Shown here one piece after another: positions 1 to 9,684 of a stretch of DNA of 64,000 nucleotides. Made by a program: the position numbers and the translations under genes. How positions within the stretch are numbered: position 1 is the first letter of the stretch; the number at the start of each line of letters is the position of its first letter. The notes under the pieces are model-generated. The model was not told the DNA's origin. It ran no database searches and saw only the letters and a list, made by a program, of their open reading frames with translations. Source of the stretch: Dinoroseobacter sp965279125 (lineage in GTDB: Bacteria > Pseudomonadota > Alphaproteobacteria > Rhodobacterales > Rhodobacteraceae); contig CBDIHL010000041.1 of NCBI GenBank assembly GCA_965279125.1, positions 1 to 64,000 on the forward strand. Direction: 5' to 3'.

Positions 1-603
1 CGCGCGCCAATTCGGCCAAATCCGTGATCAGCTTCGCGTCCATCTCCGCGCGCTGGCCATGTCCACGTCAAGGCCCGCCTCAGACAGCGTCACCGCATAG
101 CTGACCTCGCCCTTGCGCGATCCAACGATGCCGTCAGCGCCTCGAGCATCGGCAACGCCCCGCGCAGATCGTCGTGCAGCAAGTGGCACTCCGGGATCGG
201 CACCAGCGTGTCTGACCCGCGCGTGTGAATCCAACGAGCGCGCCTTTCTTCAACTTACGTCCCGCGAACGTCGCCCGCCTGCGAGATCTTGGCGAGGACG
301 TGATCAGCGGGCGAAACGCTGTCTCGATCCCGTGTGCGGCAAACGCGGCAACCACGACCTCCATCTTCCAGCTCGCCACGAATCATCCCGCGCATGTTGC
401 AACGCGCATCCCCCGCACCGCGCGTAATGCGGGCACGGGGCCTTCACGCGCACATCCGACGGCGTGACGATCTTCGGCGCGGCGATCCGGTCGCCGTCCA
501 CATCGCCCGCGATCACCTCACCGGGCAAAGCGCGCGCCACATAGACAGGACCCGGCGCTATGCCGTCGCCGTGCAGGCCGAGCCGTTCGATCGTGACCGT
601 CAT
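1..603 (-). pseudogene. RlmD/TrmA-family RNA uracil-C5 methyltransferase, frameshifted and cut by the window edge
   Basis: This is the N-terminal part of a class I SAM-dependent RNA methyltransferase that methylates C5 of a uracil in rRNA or tRNA. The first about 60 residues look like a TRAM RNA-binding domain. They are followed by the iron-sulfur cysteine pattern C-x5-C-x2-C (CPHYARCGGCALQH). Family-like sequence then continues in three other frames: MEVVVAAFAAHGIETAFRP, later SRKGEVSYAVTLSEAGLDV. Joining them needs one extra base near 381, 217, 130 and 57, so there are four apparent single-base losses, mostly in short homopolymers. The ATG at 603 overlaps the stop of the ABC gene upstream (ATGA). 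The gene runs off the left edge. Sequencing error is more likely than true decay, but this cannot be decided here. Confidence 0.75.
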
Positions 604-2477
604 TCCGCCGCTTCCTTCATCCCCAAAAACCCACCCGATTGCCGGTTCCAGAACCGCGCATAGGTGCCATCGGCGGCCAGCAAATCCGCGTGACGCCCCT
701 GCTCGACAATCTCGCCATCGGCCAGCACCACGATCCGGTCCATATGCGCAATGGTGCTCAGACGGTGCGCAATCGCGATGACCGTTTTGCCCTCCATCAC
801 CCGCTCAAGCGCGCCTTGGATGGAGGCTTCGACTTCCGAATCCAGCGCGCTCGTCGCCTCGTCCAGCACAAGGATCGGTGCGTCTTTCAGGATGGCGCGC
901 GCAAGGGCGATCCGCTGACGTTGCCCGCCGGACAGCTTTACACCGCGCTCGCCCAGATGCGCGTCATAGCCTTTGCGGCCTTTGTGATCCTCAAGCCCCA
1001 GAATGAACTCATGCGCTTCGGCGCGCTTCGCGGCCTCGATCATCTCGGCCTCACTCGCAGCGGGCCGCCCATACAGAATGTTGTCGCGCGCGGATCGGTT
1101 GAACATGGCGGTTTCTTGGGTGACCATCCCGATCTCGTGCCGCAGACTGTCTTGCGTGACATCAGACACCGCCTGCCCGTCAATCAAAACGCGGCCCTGC
1201 TCAGGATCGTAAAGCCGCAGCAACAGCGAGACGAGCGTCGATTTCCCCGCGCCAGAGGCTCCGATCAAGGCGAGCTTTCACCCGGCGAGATCGTCAGATC
1301 GACCCCTTTGATCCCACCCGCCTGTTTGCCGTATTTGAACGTCACGGCATCAAACCGCACCTCGCCTTTGGGCACGTCCAGCTCCGTCGCGCCCGACGCG
1401 TCGCTCAGCGCATGAGGCGGCGTGAGCGTCCGCATCCCATCCTCGACCTCGCCCACATTGGAATAGAGCGCCATGAGCGTGAAGCTGACCCACCCCGTCA
1501 TTTGCGCGATCCGAATGGCAATCGCGCCAGCCGCAGCAATATCGCCCGCACTGGCCGAACCCGCCTGCCAGAACAGCAAGGTCGATCCGATCAGCAGCAC
1601 CGGCAAGACCCCCGCCAGCGCCATCAGGACGAACCGGAACACCGCCGCGAGCCGCCCGAACCGAACGGCGGTTTTGCGGAACGATTCCATCGCGCCGAGC
1701 GCCTCGGTTTCCTCGTGGCTGGAGTGGGCGAACAGCTTGACGGTCTTGATGTTGGTGATCGTGTCCACGACCTGCCCCGACACCATCGCGCGCGCCGCGG
1801 CCCGGTCCTTCGAGCGGATGCGCACCTTCGGCAGGAACCAACTGATCGCGCCGAAATAGCCCACTAGCCAGACCAGCAGCAACAACGACACCCAGCCGTT
1901 GATCGTAGTCAGCCAATAAGACCGAGCCGAGCAAGGACGCGAGCGCGAAGGCCACCACGTTGATCATCTCGGACGTCACTTCGGTGATCGCGCGCGCCGT
2001 TTGCATCTGCTTTTGCGCGATGCGACCCGCGAAATCATCGTCGAAGAACGTGACCGCTTGGCCGAGCGTCCAGCGGTGCAAGCGCGACAACACCAAGGGC
2101 ATCACATTCGGCTGCACCATGATTGCGTTGGCCGCCGCACTCAGGCCGATGGACAGCGGGCGCAGCAACAAGAAGAACGCCGCGAACGCGCTGAGCAGCA
2201 GCCAGTTCTCCGCAAAAAACACCAGCGGATCGGTGCTGACGGCGGCGTCGATCACGCGGCCCAAGATCAAGGCGGTCATGACCTCCATCGTGCCCGCGAG
2301 CGCCGACAAACCCGCCGCCCCCCACAGCACCGGCATCGATCCTTTCAGCGACCACTTGAAGAACGCGCCCAACGTTTGCGGGGGCGGTCCATCGGCGGTT
2401 TGGAACGGCGCGATCAGGCCGCTGGCCCAGTCGGCGGCGTCTGACCAGCGGGTGCGAAGGGCCTCAATCATGCTCAT
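600..2477 (-). pseudogene. ABC half-exporter (membrane domain fused to ATPase), two frameshifts
   Basis: This is an MsbA/LmrA-type exporter subunit: an N-terminal six-helix membrane domain and a C-terminal ATPase. The ATPase keeps Walker A (GASGAGKST), the signature LSGGQRQR and Walker B (ILVLDEATSALD). The reading frame breaks twice. Near 1276-1278 one A appears lost in GGTGAAAGC, just before Walker A. Near 1916-1921 the frame changes inside the membrane domain. The start at 2477 follows the stop of the other ABC gene by 3 bases, so the two subunits are co-transcribed and probably form a heterodimer. The substrate is unknown. If the two breaks are base errors, the full protein is about 625 residues. 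Confidence 0.8.
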
Positions 2478-2480
2478 CCC

Positions 2481-4317
2481 TCAACCTCTGTTCCGAATAA
2501 ATCCACCCGACTGACGCGCCCAGAATCCGGCATAAAGCCCGCCCAGCGCCAGCAACTCAGCATGCGTTCCGTCCTCGGCAATCTTGCCGTCTTCCAGCAC
2601 CAGGATCCGGTCCATCTGCGCAATCGTGCTTAACCGGTGGGCAATCGCGACCACGGTCTTGCCTTCCATCAACCCATAGAGCGTCTCCTGGATCGCCGCC
2701 TCAACTTCCGAATCCAGCGCACTGGTCGCCTCGTCCAGCACCAAGATCGGCGCGTCTTTCAGGATCACCCGCGCGAGCGTGATCCGCTGACGCTGCCCGC
2801 CGGACAGTTTCACGCCACGCTCGCCGACATGGGCGTCATATCCGGTGCGCCCCTGCGGGTCCTCCAGATCGAGGATGAATTCATGCGCCTCGGCGCGCGC
2901 GGCAGCCTCGAGCATTTCCGCCTCCGTCGCGTCGGGCCGACCGTAGAGAATGTTGTCGCGCACCGACCGATGTAACAGCGCGCTGTCTTGCTGTACCATC
3001 CCGATTTGCGCGCGCAGGCTGTCTTGCGTCACCAGCGCGATGTCCTGCCCGTCGATCAAGATGCGGCCCCTATCAGCGTCGTAGAACCGCAAAAGCAACT
3101 TCACGAGCGTCGATTTTCCCGCACCAGACCGCCCCACGAGGCCAATCTTTTGGCCGGGCTCCAGATCAAGGCTCAGGCTTTCCAACCCGCCAGACGTACG
3201 CCCATAATGATGCGTCAGACCGTCGAACGAGACCTTCCCATCGCGCATCGCCAAAGGCTTCGCGCCGGGCGCATCGACCAGGTGGATCGGCTGGCTAATC
3301 GTCTCCATCCCCTCCGACACAATCCCAAGGGACCGGAAAAACGTGCTGACCGCCCACATGATCCACCCGGTCATGGCGTTCAGCCGAAGCGTCAGGGCAA
3401 TCGCGGCGGCGACGATGCCGACACTGGATTGATCGGTGCTCCAGAGCAAAATCGCCCCAGCCAACCACAGCAACGATCAGGAACCCGTTGAGGAAGACGA
3501 GGCACATATCCATGATCGAGAAAATGCGCATCTCAGCCCCGAAGGTATTGCGCGTATGCTCGATGCCTTCCTTGGCGTAGGAGAGCTCCAGATCGTGATG
3601 CGCGAACATCTTGACCGCGTGGATGTTGGTGTAGGCGTCGACAACGCGGCCTGTGACCATGGAGCGCGCGTCAGAACTGGCTTGGCTTGCAGGGGCAATC
3701 CGCTTCACCGTCCAGATCACCAACCACAGATACAGGCTGAACCAAACGAGGATCGGCAAGGCCAGCCGGGGGTCCGCGACCGACAACAACAGCGTCGCGC
3801 CGATCAGATAGGCAATCGCGTAGGCGAGCGCGTCGAACACCTGAAACACCGCGTCACCAGCAGCGCCCGGCGTCTGCATGATGCGGTTGGCAATGCGGCC
3901 AGCGAAGTCGCTCTCGAACCAACCAACGGACTGGCGCAAGACCTGCGCGTGCGCCCGCCACCGCACCAGCGCGCCGAAATTCGGCAGGATCGCGTTGTTC
4001 AAAACCACCGTGCCCAGCGCCTGCACAATCGGACGCACGAACAGGATCAGCAGCGCGATAAACGCCAGCTCTGCCCCGTGGGTCGCGAAGAATGTGCCGG
4101 GCTCGGACGTGTCCAGCAGGTCCACGATCCGGCCCATATAGTAGATCAGCGCAATCTCGATCACCGCCGCGGCCACGGCCAAGCTGCCCGCCAAGGCGAA
4201 CAGTTTTTTGAACGGCTGCGCGTATTCCACGAAGAACGGCCACAACCGCGTTGGCGGGCGGTCGTTTGGCGCGTAGTCCACATACGGGTCTACGAGGTTT
4301 TGGAAATAGCGGAACAT
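2481..4317 (-). pseudogene. ABC half-exporter (membrane domain fused to ATPase), one frameshift
   Basis: This is the partner of the downstream ABC gene, with the same architecture. The membrane domain begins MFRYFQNLVDPYVDYAP. The ATPase has Walker A (GRSGAGKST), LSGGQRQR and Walker B (ILVLDEATSALD). Both subunits therefore keep complete nucleotide-binding motifs, unlike heterodimers with one degenerate site. One frameshift, either +1 or -2, lies near 3457-3466 between FLIVAVV and LAGAILLWSTDQ. The ATG at 4317 is chosen because AAGGAG stands 7-8 bases upstream and because it matches the usual N-terminus; an in-frame ATG at 4338 lacks such a site. It is the first gene of the ABC pair. Substrate unknown. 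Confidence 0.82.
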
Positions 4318-4353
4318 CGGGGGACTCCTTGGACCCACGATATAGAGCGCGCG

Positions 4354-4938
4354 TTAGAGAAAGACCATGATCGCCGAGCCTGCGAGCAGCGCCGCCATGA
4401 CGCCGTTAAAGATGCTCCACGCTTTGTCGGAGGTCAGCAAGTACGTCAGCAGCGATCCGGCGAAGGTCCAGAACAGGCAGACAAAGAGGTTGATCCCGGA
4501 AAATGCGCTGGCCAATCGCGCGGCTTCTTGCATCGGCGGCAGGCCAGCGGTGTAGCCGACGGAGGCCGCGAGCGCGATGGCCCAGACTTTGGGGTTCACC
4601 CACTGAAAGAGGACCGCCTGAAAGAACGTCCAAGGCTTGTCGCCCGCGGTTTGCTGCTTGGCCTGCGCGGCGGTTGCCAGTTTGTAAGCCATCCACAGGA
4701 TCCAGCCCGCCGCAGCAAACTTCAGGATCAACGTGAGCGTCGGCATCGCCAACAACAGCGCGCCCATCCCGAACGCGGTCAGGCCCGAGGTGATGCCAAC
4801 GCCGAACGCCACGCCCAGCACATGCGGCAAGGTCGGGCGAAAGCCAAAGCGCGCGCCGGACGCGGTCAGCAGGATCACGTTGGGTCCGGGCGAGAACAGG
4901 CCCGCGAAGACGAAGGCGTAGAGGGGGTCAAAGGTCAT
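4354..4938 (-). CDS. LysE/RhtB-family amino-acid exporter
   Basis: This 194-residue integral membrane protein has about six hydrophobic segments and the N-terminal family motif FSPGPNVILLTASGARFG (family form: PGPxxxxV...G...G). LysE/RhtB proteins export amino acids such as lysine, homoserine or threonine using the proton gradient. The length is normal for the family. The gene lies 33 bases downstream of cca and 36 bases upstream of the ABC exporter pair, on the same strand, so it may share their transcript. The substrate cannot be told from sequence. Confidence 0.88.
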   Translation of the reverse strand: MTFDPLYAFVFAGLFSPGPNVILLTASGARFGFRPTLPHVLGVAFGVGITSGLTAFGMGALLLAMPTLTLILKFAAAGWILWMAYKLATAAQAKQQTAGDKPWTFFQAVLFQWVNPKVWAIALAASVGYTAGLPPMQEAARLASAFSGINLFVCLFWTFAGSLLTYLLTSDKAWSIFNGVMAALLAGSAIMVFL

Positions 4939-4971
4939 AAGCGCGTTAGGGCCGGGAAATGCATGCTCCTG

Positions 4972-6117
4972 TCAACGCGTTTTCGCGATAAGCGCGTCTT
5001 TGGACAGCGTGAACTCCGACGCGATCCACAGCGCTTGCGTGGATTTGAGCGCGTCGCCCAGCGCTTTGCCAGTAAGGTGCGGGAGGTCGGCGGCGCGCAA
5101 CGGGAAGGTCGCCGACGCACCGTGATGGACGGCGTCAAAGTCGCTTGGACTTACAGCGGCCTCAAACGCGGCGGCGCGCAGCAGCAGGATATCGCGGGCA
5201 AGATCAGCGCCATGGTTGTAGCCGAGCTGATGGGGCGGCGTCGCTGACGTCATGTCGGTTCGCATAGTATGCAAACGCATAGTTTGTTTTTTGGAAAGAC
5301 GAAGGCGATCTTCCGGCGCATCCCCCCCAAGCGCCGCCAGCCTTCGCAGGGGATCAGGCGTCACGTCATTCTCGGATTCCAGATGGACCAGAATTGCCAG
5401 AAGCTGCGCCGATGCACCGGGCAGAACCCGCATCAGCACACCGCTTTGCGCCATCGCCGCAACCGCCTGCACCGGGTCCGGCGCGCCAAGCAGTTTGAGC
5501 ATCTCTGCCCCCACACGTTCTTTCGACAGGGTCTCGATCCCGTCGGCGAGCCCGGCACAGGCGGCAAGTCCGTCGGCGTCCAGCCCTTCGGCGTGATCCC
5601 CGTACCACGCGAAGAACCTGAAAAAGCGCAAAATCCGCAGGTAGTCCTCACGAATACGCGCCTCGGGGTCGTCAATGAACCGAACGCGCCGCGCTTGTAG
5701 GTCGGGCAAACCACCTAGAGGATCGTGCACCTCGCCGGACGCATCCGCATAAAGCGCGTTCATGGTGAAATCGCGCCGACGCGCATCGTCCGTGATGCTG
5801 TCCGAAAACGCGACCACCGCGCGCCGCCCATCCGTGGCAACGTCGCGGCGAAAGGTCGTGACCTCTACCCCGGTGCCATCCGTCACAACCGTTACGGTCC
5901 CGTGGTCGATGCCAGTGGGCACGGCCTTAAACCCAGCATGCTTGGCAAGCGCCATCACCCGTTCCGGCAAAGCATCGGTCGCCAGATCGAGGTCACTGAC
6001 CGCCATACCCAGCAACGCATTGCGCACTGGACCGCCGACCACGAAGGCCTGATTTCCTGCGTCGCTAAGCATTGACAGAACCTCGGTTCCTGCCATCTGG
6101 CTGAGGTCGATCTTCAT
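4972..6117 (-). CDS. cca: CCA tRNA nucleotidyltransferase / poly(A) polymerase family
   Basis: This 381-residue class II nucleotidyltransferase adds or repairs the 3'-CCA end of tRNA in the cytoplasm. The nucleotidyltransferase head motif GGPVRN is at residues 28-33, with catalytic aspartates in DLDLATDA (D43 and D45, give or take one). The conserved RRRDFTMNALY motif is at about 113-123, and an RNA-binding domain follows. The start at 6117 (MKIDLSQMAG) is preferred over upstream in-frame starts because it overlaps the stop of the NUDIX gene as ATGA, which implies translational coupling. The hslO-NUDIX-cca order is common in Rhodobacterales as far as I recall. A poly(A) polymerase role cannot be excluded on motifs alone. 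Confidence 0.9.
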   Translation of the reverse strand: MKIDLSQMAGTEVLSMLSDAGNQAFVVGGPVRNALLGMAVSDLDLATDALPERVMALAKHAGFKAVPTGIDHGTVTVVTDGTGVEVTTFRRDVATDGRRAVVAFSDSITDDARRRDFTMNALYADASGEVHDPLGGLPDLQARRVRFIDDPEARIREDYLRILRFFRFFAWYGDHAEGLDADGLAACAGLADGIETLSKERVGAEMLKLLGAPDPVQAVAAMAQSGVLMRVLPGASAQLLAILVHLESENDVTPDPLRRLAALGGDAPEDRLRLSKKQTMRLHTMRTDMTSATPPHQLGYNHGADLARDILLLRAAAFEAAVSPSDFDAVHHGASATFPLRAADLPHLTGKALGDALKSTQALWIASEFTLSKDALIAKTR

Positions 6118-6719
6118 AGTGTGCCGTCCGCGTCGGCAAGGTTTCGCAGCATCCGCGCCGTCGCGCCCCAGATGTAATAGGGCCCATACGGGACCGTGTA
6201 GAAACTGCGCCACTTGCCACGCCATCTGCGCCTTTGGATCGCGTAATTGTCCGGGTCGAGGACATGAGCCAGCGGGACGGTGAACACCTCTTCCACCTCG
6301 CCCACCTCGGGGATCGGCATGAACGGCTCGATCATCTCGGCCACAATTGGCGTGACGTTGAAGCTGGTCACCGTCTCATGGCTGGGCAGTTGGCCAAGAA
6401 TGCGAACGATCTTGGGGTCGAGACCTACCTCTTCCCACGCCTCGCGCAGCGCGGCCGCCTCAAGACTGGCATCACCGGGATCGACCTTGCCGCCAGGAAA
6501 CGCAATCTGGCCGGGATGGTGTTTCAGCTTAGACGAGCGTTTGGTCAGCAGAACCTGCGCGCCCTTCGATGTCCTTTCGATCCCGATCAGGACGGCGGCA
6601 GGGCGCACAACGCGCCCTGCCGGCAGCACGATGTCGGGGTTCAGATCGAAGTCTGAGCTGGGCTTTCCGGGTCGTTCAAGAGCCGCTTCGATCCGACTAA
6701 GAAGATCAGGATGCGTCAC
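6114..6719 (-). CDS. NUDIX hydrolase, CoA diphosphatase type
   Basis: This is a cytoplasmic NUDIX hydrolase of about 201 residues. The NUDIX box reads GGKVDPGDASLEAAALREA followed by WEEVGL. It is preceded by HHPGQIAFPGG, the extended signature of CoA pyrophosphatases such as E. coli NudL. In this subfamily the first glutamate of the generic box is replaced, as here. The likely reaction is hydrolysis of CoA or acyl-CoA to 3',5'-ADP and phosphopantetheine. I chose the GTG at 6719 because GGAAGG lies 8 bases upstream; it overlaps the end of hslO by 14 bases. An ATG at 6779 would extend far into hslO. The 3' end overlaps cca by 4 bases. Confidence 0.85.
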   Translation of the reverse strand: MTHPDLLSRIEAALERPGKPSSDFDLNPDIVLPAGRVVRPAAVLIGIERTSKGAQVLLTKRSSKLKHHPGQIAFPGGKVDPGDASLEAAALREAWEEVGLDPKIVRILGQLPSHETVTSFNVTPIVAEMIEPFMPIPEVGEVEEVFTVPLAHVLDPDNYAIQRRRWRGKWRSFYTVPYGPYYIWGATARMLRNLADADGTL

Positions 6720-7704
6720 CCTCCGCCCCTTCCGCCTCAAACCCCAAGGTCTTGGGGTCAAATTCGTAATGCGCACCACAGAACTGGCAATCGGCGGTTA
6801 CGATGCCTTCATCTGTGGTCATCGTACCGATATCCTTAGCGGAATAGATCGACAGGCTTTGACGCACGCGGTCGTCGGAACAGGTACAGCCAAACTGCAC
6901 CGGCTGGGCATCGAAGACCCTCGGCTCTTCCTCATGAAAGAGACGCACCAACAGATCGCTGGGCGATACGGTTGGACCCACAAGCTCCAAAGTATCGGCG
7001 GTATCGAGCAGAATATTGGCACGGCGCCAATTCTCGCCCTCCTCCCCTTCGAGGATATCTCCGGGCTGCAAAACACCCTGCTCGCCGCTGCCTTCGCTGG
7101 CCGCAAAGGGCGAGGCTTTTGGCATGACCTGCAACATCACGCCGCCTGCGCGCCAGCTTTCATCCTCGCCCGGCGCTTGATTGCGCCCGAAGGCGGTCAT
7201 GAAGCGCGTTGGCAACTGTTCGGATTGGGCAAAATAGGTCTCGGCACACGCGGACAAGGATCCCCCTGCTATCGGCGTGATCCCCTGATAGGGTGTCATG
7301 TCGTTGCCTTGGTCGATCAGGATCGCAAAATACCCCTTCCCGATTAGATCAAAAGGCTTAGCGGCCTCGTCAAGCCGGTCCGCATCATAGCTGGCATAGG
7401 CACGAACGCGCCCCGCTTCGCCTTCGGCCTGAGGACCATAATAATCGGTCGCGATCAGGCGCACCGGGCCATCGCCGCGCACCTGGATCGACAGCTTCCA
7501 CCGTAGCTTGATCGTTTGGCCGATCATCGCGGTCAGCAAAGCGGCCTCGGCGACCAGAGCCTCGACGGCCGCAGGGTAGTCATGCTGCGCGAGCACTTGG
7601 TCAAGCACACCATCAAGGCGCGCAACGCGTCCGCGCACGTCAGAGCGGTCAAGCTGGAAGGGCAGGACGGTGTCGTCCCAGGCGAGTTTGGTGGCAAGGG
7701 TCAT
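6706..7704 (-). CDS. hslO: Hsp33 redox-regulated chaperone
   Basis: This 332-residue protein is a holdase chaperone activated by oxidation. The C-terminal zinc-binding cysteines are present as C273-x-C275 and C306-x-x-C309. When oxidised they form disulfides and the protein binds unfolding clients in the cytoplasm. The start at 7704 (MTLATKLAWDDTV) is the normal family N-terminus; the frame stays open upstream to 8154 but that part shows no Hsp33 features. It is the first gene of a leftward series (hslO, NUDIX, cca). The divergent NUDIX gene begins at 7804, so the promoters lie in the 99-base gap. Confidence 0.93.
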   Translation of the reverse strand: MTLATKLAWDDTVLPFQLDRSDVRGRVARLDGVLDQVLAQHDYPAAVEALVAEAALLTAMIGQTIKLRWKLSIQVRGDGPVRLIATDYYGPQAEGEAGRVRAYASYDADRLDEAAKPFDLIGKGYFAILIDQGNDMTPYQGITPIAGGSLSACAETYFAQSEQLPTRFMTAFGRNQAPGEDESWRAGGVMLQVMPKASPFAASEGSGEQGVLQPGDILEGEEGENWRRANILLDTADTLELVGPTVSPSDLLVRLFHEEEPRVFDAQPVQFGCTCSDDRVRQSLSIYSAKDIGTMTTDEGIVTADCQFCGAHYEFDPKTLGFEAEGAEGDAS

Positions 7705-7803
7705 GAAAGATCCGTGGGGCTTTTGAAATGCCGAGTCTTGGCTTAGCGTCGCTATATAGAGGTGGTGCGCCCCGTCTCCAAGCCCACCCCACCCGGAGGA
7801 CAC

Positions 7804-8256
7804 ATGATCCGACGCTTTGGCGATGCCGTGCGCCGCGATATTCGCTATTATTTCCGGCCAGGCGCCTACGCGCTTTTGGTGCGCGGAGATGCGGTTTTGC
7901 TGACCCATCAATCCAGCCCTCATCCCGAGATACAACTGCCCGGTGGTGGCATTGATCCCGGCGAAGGACCGATCCGCGCGCTGCACCGCGAAGTGCGCGA
8001 AGAAACCGGCTGGACGATGGGGCCTGCGCGCAAGCTCGGAGCGTTTCGGCGCTTCACCTATATGCCAGACTACGGCTATTGGGCCGAAAAGATGTGCCAT
8101 ATCTATATCGCGCAACCGACGCTGCGCATTGGTGCGCCAATGGAACCGCACCATACCGCCCTTTGGAAGCCCTTGGCGGAGGCCGCCGACCTGCTAGGCA
8201 ACGAAGGGGATCGGTATTTCGTCCAGTCCTTTTTGCGACGGCGCGCGCGGCGCTAA
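7804..8256 (+). CDS. NUDIX hydrolase
   Basis: This 150-residue protein has a perfect NUDIX box, G-x5-E-x7-REUxEExGU, at residues 48-70 (GGGIDPGEGPIRALHREV then REETGW). The substrate is a nucleoside diphosphate linked to another moiety, but nothing shows which one. The ATG at 7804 is preceded by CCGGAGGACAC, a good ribosome-binding site, so upstream in-frame starts are rejected. The gene is divergent from hslO. Its last 63 bases overlap the end of the convergent response-regulator phosphatase gene, which is a long tail-to-tail overlap. Confidence 0.9.
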   Translation: MIRRFGDAVRRDIRYYFRPGAYALLVRGDAVLLTHQSSPHPEIQLPGGGIDPGEGPIRALHREVREETGWTMGPARKLGAFRRFTYMPDYGYWAEKMCHIYIAQPTLRIGAPMEPHHTALWKPLAEAADLLGNEGDRYFVQSFLRRRARR

Positions 8257-9558
8257 ATCCGCGATGCGTCCGCTGCGATGGAAATCGAGCACCAGTGCGG
8301 ACACATCGTCCTCGAACCGCGTGCGGCCAGAAAAGCGGCGCGTATCGCTGAGAAGCTTTGGCAACAAGTCTGCAGCCGGAAGATCTGTATGGGACTGCAA
8401 CCAACGTGACAGACCGGATGTCTCGAACATCGCGCCACTGTCGCAGCTTGCCTCGGTAATACCATCCGAGGTCAGAAGGAGGCGGTCCCCGGGCCGCATC
8501 CGCGCGCGAAAACTGGTAAAGGACGCGCCTTCAATCAGGCCAATTGGCAGACCACCCTTACCCAACCGCTGCACACGACCTTTTTTGCGCAACAGCAGTC
8601 CTGCAGGATGTCCGGCTTGCGCGGCACTCAGCCAACCTGTGTTTAGGTTCAGCACCGCAAGAAACAACGTCGCGTAGTGGTCGGTTTCCATCTCACGCAA
8701 CATCAGCGTGTTCATGTCACACATCACCTGCCCCAAATCACGGGCAACTGGCAAACCCTTGGCGTCTTCCGCAATGGCGAGGTTTTGGCCCGGTGTCGCG
8801 CCCGTCAGAAGACCCGCCAGCCGCGCGGTCAACAAAGCGGCGCTGATACCATGGCCTGAGACATCAAGTGCGAAAACGCCAAGTTCCTGAGCGTTGATGG
8901 GAAAGAACCCGACCAAATCGCCGCCGACATGACCGCAGGCCTCCAGCATCAGGCAAACATGCGCGGGACCGATTTTCGCATCCGTAGTGCGCATCAAGGA
9001 TTGTTGCAGCACCTTGGCCTGGCGCAAATCGCGTTCGATTTCACTGTAGACGGTTCGCAGTTCAGACAACGCTTTATTCGCAAGATCGCTTTTATGAACT
9101 ATCGCCCGATGCAACGCCACAACGCGCGCGCCTGCCCTTATCCGCGCATCAAGCTCGGTCCCATGCACAGGCTTTACCAAAAAGTCATCAGCACCTGCAT
9201 CAAGGCCAGTGGCAATTTCAGCCTTTTCGTTCTTTGAGGTCAGCAGGATGAAGTAAAGATAGTCATCGCTCGGGATAGCCCGCAGATGCTTGCACAACGC
9301 CAAGCCATCCATTTCGGGCATCATCCAATCGCTGATGACCAGATCAAAGGGCGAGGTTTTTGACAGCGCCAAGGCTTCCTGCCCGCTTGCAGCCTCTTGC
9401 ACCCGGTAGCCGCGCCGCCGGAGTGTCATCGACAACAAGCGCCGTTGTGCCGCGCTATCATCGACCACCAAGACCGACCTTAGTATTTTCGTCGCATCAA
9501 ACGGACCCGTCTCTTCCTTGCTTTGCGTTTCAGGTGATCTCAACTCAACGTCATTCAT
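8194..9558 (-). CDS. Response regulator fused to SpoIIE/PP2C-type serine phosphatase
   Basis: This protein of about 454 residues has a receiver domain (about 26-140) with phospho-acceptor D77 in VISDWMMPE and conserved K129. A helical, probably coiled-coil linker covers about 155-190. A PP2C/SpoIIE domain follows, with metal-binding motifs GGDLVGF (about 213-219) and DVSGHG (232-237), and a late SDGITEA. Such proteins are usually RsbU/RssB-like: phosphorylation switches a phosphatase that acts on an anti-sigma antagonist. The start at 9558 (MNDVELRSPE) was chosen as the last ATG before the receiver domain, with GAGGG about 10 bases upstream. A divergent Hpt protein begins 126 bases away. No histidine kinase, anti-sigma factor or STAS protein is adjacent. 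Confidence 0.88.
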   Translation of the reverse strand: MNDVELRSPETQSKEETGPFDATKILRSVLVVDDSAAQRRLLSMTLRRRGYRVQEAASGQEALALSKTSPFDLVISDWMMPEMDGLALCKHLRAIPSDDYLYFILLTSKNEKAEIATGLDAGADDFLVKPVHGTELDARIRAGARVVALHRAIVHKSDLANKALSELRTVYSEIERDLRQAKVLQQSLMRTTDAKIGPAHVCLMLEACGHVGGDLVGFFPINAQELGVFALDVSGHGISAALLTARLAGLLTGATPGQNLAIAEDAKGLPVARDLGQVMCDMNTLMLREMETDHYATLFLAVLNLNTGWLSAAQAGHPAGLLLRKKGRVQRLGKGGLPIGLIEGASFTSFRARMRPGDRLLLTSDGITEASCDSGAMFETSGLSRWLQSHTDLPAADLLPKLLSDTRRFSGRTRFEDDVSALVLDFHRSGRIADLAPRAPSQKGLDEIPIPFVA

Positions 9559-9684
9559 AACAGTTACCCTCGGCCCCATCAGCACCATGGCGCGCAACCT
9601 CTTAAGAAGATGTGAACGCATCGGTTTAACCAAATCGCAACGCTCGGCTGCGTAGGGTCGCATCATGAGAAAGGGAAGCAAATC

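Noticed and set aside
3436..5247. Long open frame on the plus strand (about 600 codons)
   Set aside because: It runs opposite the ABC, LysE and cca genes. Its product is charged and low in hydrophobic residues, as expected for an antisense shadow of high-G+C genes, and it shows no family motif.
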